Shown one piece after another: positions 1 to 7,088 of a stretch of 11,096 nucleotides of DNA. The translations under genes and the position numbers were made by a program. The stretch covers positions 1 through 11,096 of the forward strand of contig JAICRQ010000066.1 of the NCBI GenBank assembly GCA_025966435.1, in the 5' to 3' direction. This DNA comes from Anaerolineales bacterium (lineage in GTDB: Bacteria; Chloroflexota; Anaerolineae; Anaerolineales; Villigracilaceae). The notes beneath the pieces were generated by a model, which ran no database searches, was not told the origin of the DNA, and saw only the letters and a program-made list of their open reading frames with translations. Within the stretch, counting starts at the first letter, position 1, and the number at the start of each line of letters is the position of its first letter.

Positions 1-703
1 CAGGTAACCGGTAGGAACCGTTTACCGAAGTTTGACCATCGTAAGCTAATGAAAGATAAAACGCGGATGGCTTGCCATGATACCGGTATTCGGTAAAGCG
101 ATTCTTGCCTGGCGAAGCCTCAACACCCAGAGCCAGCCAGCCTTCCTGCCATTGCACCGCAAAGCAAAATGGCGGAGGGGTGAAGAACCAATCATCGCGA
201 CCCGGCAAAGGCACACCCATGAGATCGATGGTGGCGTTTGACTCTGGAGGAAGGTAGTTGTTCTCGGCAGTGTTTGGCTCCGCATTGAACACGGACGAGA
301 ACCGCTGCCCGGACCAGAAGAATCCGGAACCCCAGCGCGGCTGCCCGGAATAATAGCCGCCGAAGTAATTCACTTCTGCCAGTTGTCCGTTTCCCTCAAC
401 TTCCACATGATAGGTGAAGCGCTCTGGAAAGCAGCGGATACGGTATTGTTTCGCCTTCCACAAGGAACTTTCGACATGAAGCAGAAAGGTCGTGACGCCG
501 GGCTGTTCATCCACTTCCCAGGTTCCGATCTTGACTGTATCGTCACGACCGTGCAGGGAATGCACACTCGATAAAACGAACAGATCAGCCAGCCAGTCGC
601 CTTGCGCAGACTCTACGCGCACAAACGGCCGGTCCTCGAGGAGAGTCAAGCGGTATGTGTCCGAAGCAAATCGGCGAGAATCTTTGTCACTCCTCGCAAT
701 CAT
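1..703 (-). CDS. Unrecognised protein, possibly glycoside-hydrolase-like (N-terminal part, runs off left edge)
   Basis: The reading frame is open from an ATG at 701-703 to the left edge, giving 234 codons without a stop; the C-terminus lies outside the window. The visible part is rich in aromatic residues and beta-prone segments: an N-terminal stretch with VRVESAQGDW, then VNYFGGYYSGQPRWGSGFFW, and later GWLALGVEASPGKNRF. I see no signal peptide or membrane segment, so it is probably cytoplasmic. The start lies 38 bases after the permease stop, with AGGA about 10 bases upstream as a moderate ribosome site, so it is very likely the last visible gene of the transporter operon. The beta-rich, Trp/Tyr-rich character and the sugar-transport context suggest an N-terminal sandwich domain of a glycoside hydrolase (GH36-like architecture would fit). 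That is inference only; I do not recognise the family, and no catalytic residue can be assigned. Confidence 0.6.
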   Translation of the reverse strand, partial: MIARSDKDSRRFASDTYRLTLLEDRPFVRVESAQGDWLADLFVLSSVHSLHGRDDTVKIGTWEVDEQPGVTTFLLHVESSLWKAKQYRIRCFPERFTYHVEVEGNGQLAEVNYFGGYYSGQPRWGSGFFWSGQRFSSVFNAEPNTAENNYLPPESNATIDLMGVPLPGRDDWFFTPPPFCFAVQWQEGWLALGVEASPGKNRFTEYRYHGKPSAFYLSLAYDGQTSVNGSYRLP

Positions 704-741
704 CTCAATAGATTCCTGTATGAATCGATGATCTGTTTTTC

Positions 742-1659
742 TTAGCGACCAGCTAAGCCTGAGAAATTAAACCCTTCAATGAAATATCGTTGGAAGACAA
801 TGAAGACAATCAAGACCGGCAACATCACCATCAGGCTGGCAGCCATCAGCCAGTGCCAGGCGGGAGAGCCACCCGCAGCCGCTTCGAACTGACGCAAGCC
901 CAACTGCAGCGTGTACCACTTCTCGCTCTGCAAGTAGAGCAATGGTCCCATAAAATCCTGCCAGGCACCCTGAAATGTAAAGATAGCGACGACCGCTAAC
1001 GCTGGTTTTGTCATAGGCATGATGACGCTCCACCAGATGCGCAACTCCCCGGCGCCATCGATCTTGGCGGCATCCGTAAGATCCTGCGGGATACCGCGCA
1101 TGAACTGGCGCAGAAGGAAGATGTAGAATGCGCTGCCGGTAAAGGCGGGGACGATCAAAGGCAAAAACGTATTGGTCCATACCTTGGAGCCCATGAAGCC
1201 AAACGCTGGCAGGTTGGCGAACAGGACAAACTGAGGGATCATGGTGACCACACTGGGCAGCATCATGGTTGCCAACACAACAGAGAATAAGGTGTCTCGT
1301 CCTCGCCAGCGCAAGCGGGAAAAGGCATACGCCACAAGAGAAGAAGAAATCACCTGGCCGATCACGGATGAGACGGTGATGATCACGGTATTGAGAGTCC
1401 ACTGCGGCCACATGCCGAAACTAAAAGCATCAACGTAATTCTCCCACGCCAGGCGGGTTGGGATCCAACGAGTCCCTACAAGGTCTTGTGCTTCCTTAAG
1501 GGACGTCGAAATCATCCATAAGAGCGGGATGATGAACAGAATGCTGACTCCCAGCAGGAGCAGGAGGGTGATTATTTTCCCAAGTGACCAGTAGGAACGC
1601 TTGAAGAATGCCTGATCCTGGAAGACCGATTTGTTCGCTTTCACAACAGAAGTTGTCAT
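742..1659 (-). CDS. Carbohydrate ABC transporter permease, MalG-like (CUT1)
   Basis: This 305-residue integral membrane protein forms one half of the inner-membrane channel of a sugar importer. Hydrophobic segments are visible at about residues 28-50, 90-113, 124-149, 165-183, 218-236 and 269-290, the six-helix layout of MalG-type subunits. The cytoplasmic EAA loop that contacts the ATPase is at about residues 196-217 (DAAKIDGAGELRIWW followed by the MP of the family's LP position). The N-terminus (about 25 residues) is hydrophilic and the C-terminus ends in FSGLAGR, typical of MalG-type proteins. The start has a strong ribosome site (GAGGAGG, 5-6 bases before ATG) and lies 20 bases after the stop of the partner permease, so the two are co-transcribed. 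The substrate cannot be read from the sequence. The family assignment is secure. Confidence 0.95.
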   Translation of the reverse strand: MTTSVVKANKSVFQDQAFFKRSYWSLGKIITLLLLLGVSILFIIPLLWMISTSLKEAQDLVGTRWIPTRLAWENYVDAFSFGMWPQWTLNTVIITVSSVIGQVISSSLVAYAFSRLRWRGRDTLFSVVLATMMLPSVVTMIPQFVLFANLPAFGFMGSKVWTNTFLPLIVPAFTGSAFYIFLLRQFMRGIPQDLTDAAKIDGAGELRIWWSVIMPMTKPALAVVAIFTFQGAWQDFMGPLLYLQSEKWYTLQLGLRQFEAAAGGSPAWHWLMAASLMVMLPVLIVFIVFQRYFIEGFNFSGLAGR

Positions 1660-1679
1660 GACTGCCTCCTCAACTTTCC

Positions 1680-2642
1680 TTATCGTTCCGTTTCATAATG
1701 AACCCAGCGTTTTGCCAGCCAAAGCTGGACAGCGGTGATGATGAGGATGATGAGGAATAAGACCCACGCCATGGCTGATGCATATCCCATCTGAAAACCG
1801 CCCTGGCCGATCTTCCCAAACGCGCGATCATACAGATACAGTACATAGAACAGCATGGACTGACCCAGCTCACCCACAGGAGCGTTTTTTGATCCGATCA
1901 GAATAAAGGCGGTCGTAAAAATCTGAAATGTGCCAATGATGCCTGTTATGACTTCAAAGAATATTGTGGGCGAGAGCAGGGGCAGAGTGATATACCTGGT
2001 CTTCTGCCAGCCATCGGCGCCATCAATGTCAGCCGCCTCATAGAGTTCCCTGGGAATCCCCTTCAGCCCCGCCAGAAAAATTAAGACATTACCCCCGATC
2101 CACCACATCCCCATCAACACCATTCCAGGCTTTGTCCAGGCGGGATCCACAAACCATCCCGGGCCCCGGATACCGAATGTCGCCAGGGCGGAGTTGAACA
2201 ACCCGTTCGGGGCAAGAATAAATTGCCACAGGAAGATAGCAGCTATCCCGGACAATACATTTGGCAGGTAGATGATCGTTCGAAAAAACTTGCCTCCAGG
2301 GACATCTGAATTGAGCAGCATAGCTAATGAGATGGCGACGAACATCACTAGAGGTGTCTTGACGATTACCATCCAGAACGTATTAGACAAGGACTTGTAG
2401 AAAAGTGGATCGTCGAAGAATAAATTCTGGTAATTATCGAGCCCAATCCACCTGGGATCCGCGATGATGTTATATCTTGTAAAACTCGTGTAAAGAGAAA
2501 ACAACATCGGCCCGACCAGGAACAGGAGAAATCCTATGATCCATGGCATGGCGAACAGCCAACCCATCAGCTCTTCTCTTAAAGCAGGGCGCAGAAGCGG
2601 TCGACGCACAAGTGGTTGATCCACAACGGAAGCAGCCTTCAT
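1680..2642 (-). CDS. Carbohydrate ABC transporter permease, MalF/UgpA-like (CUT1)
   Basis: This is the second channel subunit of the sugar importer, 320 residues from the chosen start. An upstream in-frame GTG at 2661-2663 would add seven residues, but ATG at 2640-2642 has GGAGG six bases before it, so the ATG is preferred. Hydrophobic helices include a first segment at about residues 27-51 and five more ending near residue 309. The EAA loop is clear in the last third (ELYEAADIDGADGWQKTRY, then ITLPLLSP). The short N-terminus without the extra periplasmic domain of E. coli MalF is the common form in Gram-positive and Chloroflexota CUT1 systems. It pairs with the MalG-like protein immediately downstream and follows the binding-protein gene after an 86-base gap that holds a strong stem-loop. 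No ATPase gene is present, so the importer probably uses a shared MsmK-type ATPase encoded elsewhere. Confidence 0.95.
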   Translation of the reverse strand: MKAASVVDQPLVRRPLLRPALREELMGWLFAMPWIIGFLLFLVGPMLFSLYTSFTRYNIIADPRWIGLDNYQNLFFDDPLFYKSLSNTFWMVIVKTPLVMFVAISLAMLLNSDVPGGKFFRTIIYLPNVLSGIAAIFLWQFILAPNGLFNSALATFGIRGPGWFVDPAWTKPGMVLMGMWWIGGNVLIFLAGLKGIPRELYEAADIDGADGWQKTRYITLPLLSPTIFFEVITGIIGTFQIFTTAFILIGSKNAPVGELGQSMLFYVLYLYDRAFGKIGQGGFQMGYASAMAWVLFLIILIITAVQLWLAKRWVHYETER

Positions 2643-2670
2643 GATGCACCTCCAGGTTGTCACAGAAGTA

Positions 2671-2704
2671 GGGCGACGCGCCTAGCGTGACAGGCACGTC
2701 GCCC
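2671..2704 (-). promoter_or_regulatory. Intercistronic stem-loop between binding-protein and permease genes
   Basis: GGGCGACG at 2671-2678 is the exact reverse complement of CGTCGCCC at 2697-2704. After one mismatch the stem continues for four more pairs (2680-2683 with 2692-2695), leaving an eight-base loop. It lies 24 bases past the binding-protein stop and about 29 bases before the permease start. No U-run follows on the transcribed strand, so it is not a typical intrinsic terminator. Elements at this position commonly stabilise the upstream message or thin out read-through, so that binding protein exceeds permease. The structure is seen; the role is inferred. Confidence 0.75.
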
Positions 2705-2728
2705 CTATAGATTTAAAGACGCGAAAGA

Positions 2729-4165
2729 CTACTGTATAGCGTCTTCAACGGCCGCCTGGGCCTGATCGAGCGCTTCTTGCGGACTCAGTTCACCTGTCCA
2801 AACTTGCTCGAGAACCAAATCGAGTTGCTCATTCCAGTTCGGGTACGCAGAGACGAACACGCCACCGGTGCTGTTTTGCAAGGCCTGATCTACCACTTCC
2901 CAACCGGGGCTAGCCGACAGCACGGGATCCGTAGCCGCAATAAGGTTGGTTGGTTGTGCCTGCGTATCACGTGCCCACGAAGCCTGACCCTCCGGACCCG
3001 TCATGCACTTAATAAATTCCCAGGCAGCTTCAGGATTCTCTGCACCTGCTGGGATGGAGAGCGAGAAACCACCACTCCAGTTGGCCGGTCCTGCGTCTTC
3101 GTCATAAGGAAGTGTAGCGATGCCCCATTCCATGCGCGGGTCATCATTGGTAACCTGAAGATCAGCGTTGGCATCAGCCCGCGGGCGGTAGAATTCCAAC
3201 TGGCTGTTATAGCCAAAGATGTCCACGAACATGGCTACACCATTGCCCATGAACAAGTCATTGGGCGGAGCACCGAATTGGGCTCTGTAATCCTGCAACG
3301 CCTGCCAGCCACCGTAGCGGTCAACCCACATCTTGATCCATTCCAAGGTCTCTGCTGCTTCCGGCGAATTGATAACCGGATTGCCTTCGGCGTCAATCAA
3401 CGGAGCACCGTTGAGATATGCCCAGAATGGGTTGAAGCCGGCATTCCAGAGCGGGAAGAAGGCGATGCGATCATAGGTGCCATCTGCATTCTTCTTATCC
3501 AGCGCGTCGGCATATTGCAAAAGTTCATCCCAGGTTTCCGGCGGATCGTTGGGATCGAGGCCGGCTTCCTCGAAGAGTTGCTTGTTCCAGAACAGGACGC
3601 GTACATCGGTCTCGAAGGGGATACCATAGGTCTCACCTTCGTAAAGGGATTGGTCCCAAGCCCAGTCGTAGAACTGGTCGCGCGTGATTCCATCGCGGTC
3701 CGCGAATTCCTGCAGGCTCATGTAGACACCATCCGCGGCATCTCTCGGCAGGGTGGGGCGATCCGAAACGATCACATCCGGCATGCCGGAGCCAGCCGCC
3801 ACCGCGGCGATATTGGCCGTCCAAATATCACCAAATGGCTTGACTGTATCTGTTACTGTGATATTGGGTAAATACTGTTGACAGATTGCCTTAATACGCT
3901 GGACACCGTTCCGGCGAACCGGTGAAGCCCAGAAATGCCAAAGCTCTATCTCTCCAGATACATCAGGATTGTATGTCACCTGACCCGGTCCGGGTGTGGA
4001 AGTGATTTCAACAAAGACGGTCTCTGGAGTGGCAGTTGGTCCCGCGGGCTCTGTCGGTGGCGGTGCTGAGGTCTCCGTCGCGGGAGGGGCGCCACAGGCT
4101 GCCAGCATTCCCACGATGATCAAAACACATATCATCCCCCAGAGGCGATTTTTAACGCTCTTCAT
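2729..4165 (-). CDS. Sugar ABC transporter solute-binding lipoprotein (family 1, MalE/UgpB type)
   Basis: This 478-residue extracytoplasmic protein captures the sugar and delivers it to the two permeases encoded downstream. The start is ATG at 4163-4165, with AAGGAG seven bases upstream; an in-frame ATG 12 codons earlier lacks such a site. A lipoprotein signal peptide is visible: Lys/Arg at the N-terminus, a hydrophobic core at about residues 11-21, then the lipobox LAAC with Cys24 as the predicted lipid anchor. A Pro/Thr-rich linker follows to about residue 62, a style common in Chloroflexota. The mature domain begins with GEIELWHFWA and contains SGMPDVIVSD, YGIPFETDVRVLFWNKQLF and ETWDELLQYADAL, the usual landmarks of family 1 binding proteins. 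The length is a little above the usual 400-450 because of the linker. The ligand is unknown; the operon context points to a mono- or oligosaccharide. Confidence 0.93.
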   Translation of the reverse strand: MKSVKNRLWGMICVLIIVGMLAACGAPPATETSAPPPTEPAGPTATPETVFVEITSTPGPGQVTYNPDVSGEIELWHFWASPVRRNGVQRIKAICQQYLPNITVTDTVKPFGDIWTANIAAVAAGSGMPDVIVSDRPTLPRDAADGVYMSLQEFADRDGITRDQFYDWAWDQSLYEGETYGIPFETDVRVLFWNKQLFEEAGLDPNDPPETWDELLQYADALDKKNADGTYDRIAFFPLWNAGFNPFWAYLNGAPLIDAEGNPVINSPEAAETLEWIKMWVDRYGGWQALQDYRAQFGAPPNDLFMGNGVAMFVDIFGYNSQLEFYRPRADANADLQVTNDDPRMEWGIATLPYDEDAGPANWSGGFSLSIPAGAENPEAAWEFIKCMTGPEGQASWARDTQAQPTNLIAATDPVLSASPGWEVVDQALQNSTGGVFVSAYPNWNEQLDLVLEQVWTGELSPQEALDQAQAAVEDAIQ

Positions 4166-4292
4166 GTTCCTTCTCCTTATTATAGAAATTTGATGGACCA
4201 CGTTTGCACGGGCTGACTAAATGTTTATGTGCGAAGCCCGGGCAGTAAACACTTCGTGTCTGTTTTTATTTGCGCATCACCTCCTTGTACTG
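4166..4292 (-). other. Leader region between ROK regulator and binding-protein gene
   Basis: This 127-base gap holds three things on the minus strand. First, AAGGAGGTGAT (4276-4286), an 11-base match to the complement of the 16S rRNA 3' end, with no gene at the proper distance: the ATG two bases on gives only a three-codon frame. Second, an inverted repeat TGTTTA (4222-4227) and TAAACA (4246-4251), 18 bases apart, a possible operator. Third, the AAGGAG ribosome site of the binding-protein gene. A TATAAT sits 10 bases before that start but is too close to serve it. No good promoter is seen, so read-through from the regulator is likely. Confidence 0.45.
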
Positions 4293-5543
4293 CTAAAGTC
4301 CGCGCTTGGCTTTGAATGCCTGGTTCGGGTTTGACAGAATTTGACTATATACGGTTGCGACCGCTCCCATCAGGCTGGCATCATTCAGGTAGGTCGCGAC
4401 GACAATATCTGCTGCTTCGCGTGGCCAGCGAAGCGCCCGCTCTTGTACCGTTTTTTGAATCGCGGGCAGCAAAAATTCATGAGCCTGGGTGACATATCCT
4501 CCCAACACCACCTTCTTTGGATTGAAGGTATTAATTAAATTTGCCAATCCAACACCCAGGTAATACCCGGTCTCCTCAAGAGAATTCAGCGCCACCAAAT
4601 CTCCTTTTCGGGCTGCTTCTACCATAAGGGGAATCGTAATTCTTTCGAATCCATCTCGTACAACTTCCGCCAATTGGGATTCTTCCCCATCCAGAATTGC
4701 TTCGCGGGCGCGGCGAAATACCGCCAGGGCGCTTACGTATGTTTCCCAACAACCACGGCTGCCGCAATTGCATTTCGGTCCATCCGGGTTGATCGTCATG
4801 TGCCCTACTTCACCTGCCAGGCCAGAGGTTCCCGCCATAATACGCTGGTGGAGGACGATCCCCGCGCCTACTCCCGCCGTAATATTTATATACAGCACGT
4901 ACTCACTATCGCGTGCCGAGCCGAAATAACTTTCGGCGAGCGCCGCCATATTGGCTTTGTTGTCCACGTAAATAGGGATGTCAAATTCATTCTCCAGCCA
5001 TTGCTTGACTGGTACATCACTCCAACGCATGTTCGGGGCAAAGAGCAATACGCCGCTGGACACATCCACCAGCCCCGGCAGGCTCATTCCCAAGCCCAGA
5101 ACGTGACGGCTTGTTTCCCTGGCTTGTTCGCAGGCTTGTCCGATGAGTTGTGCAACGCTGTTCAAGATTGACTCTGGCTCGTCGTTATCCCCAAAATCTA
5201 CTTCCTGGCGCCAGAGAACGTGAGCAGCAAGGTCGGTTAGGATCACAGAACCAAACTTGACTTCGATCTCCGCGCCAATGATGCAGCCGGCATCGGGGTC
5301 CAGCTGGAGTAAAATCGACGGGCGACCGGCGCGTATGGATTGAAAGCCGGTCTCACGCACGAATCCGTGCTCGATCAGCTCTCGGACCAAACGAGTGATC
5401 GTCGCCCGGTTCAAGCCCGTGAGCTCTGCCAGAGCCGCGCGCGAGATCGGCGCATTCTGACGCAGGTGCGTGAGAACGGTGGAGAGGTTGATCTGGCGTA
5501 GAGATTCCTGGTCACCGACAAATTCGTGGTCTGTATGTTTCAT
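4293..5543 (-). CDS. ROK-family transcriptional repressor (NagC/XylR/Mlc type)
   Basis: This 416-residue protein has a winged helix-turn-helix at about residues 18-66 (ISRAALAELTGLNRATITRL as the DNA-reading part), followed by a ROK sugar-kinase fold. The zinc motif is intact: GHM with His248, then CNCGSRGCWE with Cys258, Cys260 and Cys265. The sugar-phosphorylating site is not: where ROK kinases carry NDAN, this protein has NKAN, so the catalytic Asp is replaced by Lys196, and the N-terminal phosphate-binding DxGGT motif is absent. It should therefore bind sugar or sugar phosphate without phosphorylating it. It is the first gene of the minus-strand transporter operon and is divergent from the isomerase and kinase genes, the usual position of a local repressor. 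A strong promoter with a palindrome at the transcription start precedes it, suggesting autoregulation. The effector is unknown. The ribosome site before ATG is weak. Confidence 0.93.
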   Translation of the reverse strand: MKHTDHEFVGDQESLRQINLSTVLTHLRQNAPISRAALAELTGLNRATITRLVRELIEHGFVRETGFQSIRAGRPSILLQLDPDAGCIIGAEIEVKFGSVILTDLAAHVLWRQEVDFGDNDEPESILNSVAQLIGQACEQARETSRHVLGLGMSLPGLVDVSSGVLLFAPNMRWSDVPVKQWLENEFDIPIYVDNKANMAALAESYFGSARDSEYVLYINITAGVGAGIVLHQRIMAGTSGLAGEVGHMTINPDGPKCNCGSRGCWETYVSALAVFRRAREAILDGEESQLAEVVRDGFERITIPLMVEAARKGDLVALNSLEETGYYLGVGLANLINTFNPKKVVLGGYVTQAHEFLLPAIQKTVQERALRWPREAADIVVATYLNDASLMGAVATVYSQILSNPNQAFKAKRGL

Positions 5544-5566
5544 ATAATGATAAAATGTGGAAGATA

Positions 5567-5581
5567 ATTGCTTTCTGCAAT
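5567..5581. promoter_or_regulatory. Candidate repressor operator (ATTGC-N5-GCAAT palindrome)
   Basis: ATTGC at 5567-5571 and GCAAT at 5577-5581 form a perfect inverted repeat with a five-base spacer. It sits about eight bases downstream of the -10 element of the regulator promoter, overlapping the expected start of transcription, where a bound repressor would block initiation. It also lies between the divergent operons, so one site could act on both. Use by the ROK repressor is inference; a short stem-loop in the leader mRNA is an alternative reading. Confidence 0.45.
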
Positions 5582-5588
5582 CAATTAA

Positions 5589-5617
5589 ATAATACGACTT
5601 TTAAATCCCGTTGTCAA
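5589..5617 (-). promoter_or_regulatory. Sigma70-type promoter of the ROK regulator/transporter operon
   Basis: On the minus strand TTGACA (5612-5617) is a perfect -35 hexamer, followed after exactly 17 bases by TATTAT (5589-5594), one change from the consensus -10. Transcription would start near 5582, leaving a leader of about 40 bases before the regulator ATG at 5543. This is the best promoter seen in the window. For the opposite strand only a weak candidate exists: TTGCTT at 5568-5573 and TAATAC at 5590-5595, 16 bases apart. Confidence 0.8.
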
Positions 5618-5636
5618 TAGGCAAAGTGAGGTTGGA

Positions 5637-7061
5637 ATGAAGAAATATGATGAAGTCCAGCGTTTTCTGATCGAAACGCAGCCCAATCACTTGCGATATT
5701 CCCCGGCGCGCCTCCAACCCATCCAGGCAAAGCCCGGCAATCCCAGCGTGGACGTGCCCCGGCTGGGACAAATCCTCCAGGGAGTTGCCGTCTTAAATGA
5801 AACCATCGCAATCCAGTCTCCTGAACATTGGGAAAATACGGTGCTAAGTCTTGACGAATCGGTGGATGCTATCCTGCCGGTGAGCATCCCAGCCTACCCC
5901 ACCGAGGTGTGGAACTCCCATCCGCAGGCGCTGGTGGAGCGCGGTTTACCCGTCATCTTCTGGTCGCTGCTGGATTATGATGAACCGGATTTCTGGCGCT
6001 GGGCTGCGCGCGACATGCTTCACACGTTAGGCGTCGATGTGCATCTCGTTCGGAATAGACACGAAGGGATCGCGCTGCTGAGAGCGCTGGCACTGAAGCG
6101 CTTTCTGCGCGACAACCGGATGGTCGTTATCGGGGAGCAAAACTTCCCGTGGAACGCGCATGCCGTCGGCGACCGCGTGACCCGCCAATTGGGGACGGAG
6201 GTGATCGTTCGTTCTCTGGAGGACATGCGTGGTCGCTATACGAGGTTTTCGGCAGAGGACATCCAACATGTGCGCGAAACCCGCCTTGCTCACCGCTACG
6301 AGGCAGGAGGGGTTCGGATAGAGGAGCTGGATCAAGCCATCCGCACCTATCTTGCTATTCGCGATATTCTGGAAGAAGAACGCGCCTTGGGCTTCGGGGT
6401 CAATTGCTTCGGTGATCTGATCATCCGCGGCGGGCGAGATACTCCCTGCCTGGCGCAATTGTTGCTGCGCGAGGAAGGGTATATTGCATCCTGCGATGGA
6501 GATTTCATTGCCATGACAGGCATGATTCTTGCCAACTTTTTCCTGAACAAACCCGCGATGATGTCGAACCTGTACCCGGTTTCGTACGTGGGCGCGCTGA
6601 CGGATCACTTCGGCGAACCACTCTCGCCTGGTGAGGAGTACCCGCGTTCCGAGTGGCGGAACTTTGCACGCCTGGCACACTGCGGCTACGTGGGCGTTGT
6701 CTCTCCCGAGATGACACCGAGCGGAAAGACGTATTTGCGCAGCTGGGGTGGAACGTACGAAATCAAGCGCGATGGGCGCGGCTGTGGCGTGGATGGTGAT
6801 TTGGCAGGCGGTGAGCCGATCACGGTCATCTCTCTGGGGTCCGATATGAAACGGCTGATGATTGCGCAGGCACGTGTTGCCGAAACGACACGTCATCCAC
6901 ATCTTCCCCATTGTGAAGCGAGTGGCTTGCTCGAGTTCCGTGACTTAGCTGGCTTCGAGGAAGCAGTCTCGCGTGACCATGTAGTAGTTATTTATGGCGA
7001 CCATCAACGTGACTTCGAGATTCTGGCTGGGGTTCTCGGATTGGAAGCAAAAATTTTCTAA
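5637..7061 (+). CDS. L-fucose/L-arabinose isomerase-like protein
   Basis: This 474-residue protein resembles the fucose-isomerase-like superfamily, metal-dependent cytoplasmic enzymes that interconvert aldoses and ketoses. In order: an alpha/beta N-terminal half with VDAILPVSIPAYPTEVW (about 76-92) and VVIGEQNFPW (about 163-172); a central block with NCFGDL (256-261), the Cys-rich TPCLAQLLLREEGYIASCDGD (269-289) and TGMILANFFLNKPAMM; then a C-terminal domain with AHCGYVG (347-353, at the HCT position), ITVISLGSDMKRL and VVVIYGDHQRDF near the end. The block usually written CEGD in relatives reads CDGD (Cys286-Asp289), so a metal ligand may differ. The start is supported by GAGG five bases upstream. 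It is divergent from the ROK regulator and 27 bases ahead of a ROK kinase, implying isomerisation followed by phosphorylation of the same sugar. The true substrate cannot be told from the sequence. Confidence 0.85.
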   Translation: MKKYDEVQRFLIETQPNHLRYSPARLQPIQAKPGNPSVDVPRLGQILQGVAVLNETIAIQSPEHWENTVLSLDESVDAILPVSIPAYPTEVWNSHPQALVERGLPVIFWSLLDYDEPDFWRWAARDMLHTLGVDVHLVRNRHEGIALLRALALKRFLRDNRMVVIGEQNFPWNAHAVGDRVTRQLGTEVIVRSLEDMRGRYTRFSAEDIQHVRETRLAHRYEAGGVRIEELDQAIRTYLAIRDILEEERALGFGVNCFGDLIIRGGRDTPCLAQLLLREEGYIASCDGDFIAMTGMILANFFLNKPAMMSNLYPVSYVGALTDHFGEPLSPGEEYPRSEWRNFARLAHCGYVGVVSPEMTPSGKTYLRSWGGTYEIKRDGRGCGVDGDLAGGEPITVISLGSDMKRLMIAQARVAETTRHPHLPHCEASGLLEFRDLAGFEEAVSRDHVVVIYGDHQRDFEILAGVLGLEAKIF

Positions 7062-7088
7062 GGTGATGAAAAATCTATAGGTGCGGCA

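Noticed and set aside
776..1411. Second minus-strand frame (211 codons) inside the MalG-like permease
   Set aside because: It overlaps a membrane protein with an intact EAA loop; the alternative frame shows no membrane pattern and no domain.
2671..2704. Rho-independent terminator
   Set aside because: The stem is strong but no U-run follows on the minus strand, and the genes downstream belong to the same transporter.
2777..3871. Long plus-strand open frame (364 codons) antisense to the binding-protein gene
   Set aside because: It lies wholly inside a well-supported lipoprotein gene, has no recognisable domain and no good ribosome site; it is a by-product of codon bias.
4174..4185. TATAAT before the binding-protein gene as a promoter
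   Set aside because: It is only about 10 bases from the start codon, so the transcript would begin inside the ribosome site, and no -35 hexamer lies at the right distance.
4276..4286. Possible 16S rRNA 3' end on the plus strand (ATCACCTCCTT)
   Set aside because: Only about 11 bases match and no other rRNA sequence surrounds it; it is better read as a Shine-Dalgarno-like sequence on the minus strand.
6027..6911. Minus-strand open frame (294 codons) antisense to the isomerase gene
   Set aside because: The isomerase frame carries clear family motifs; the antisense product is His/Arg-rich without motifs.
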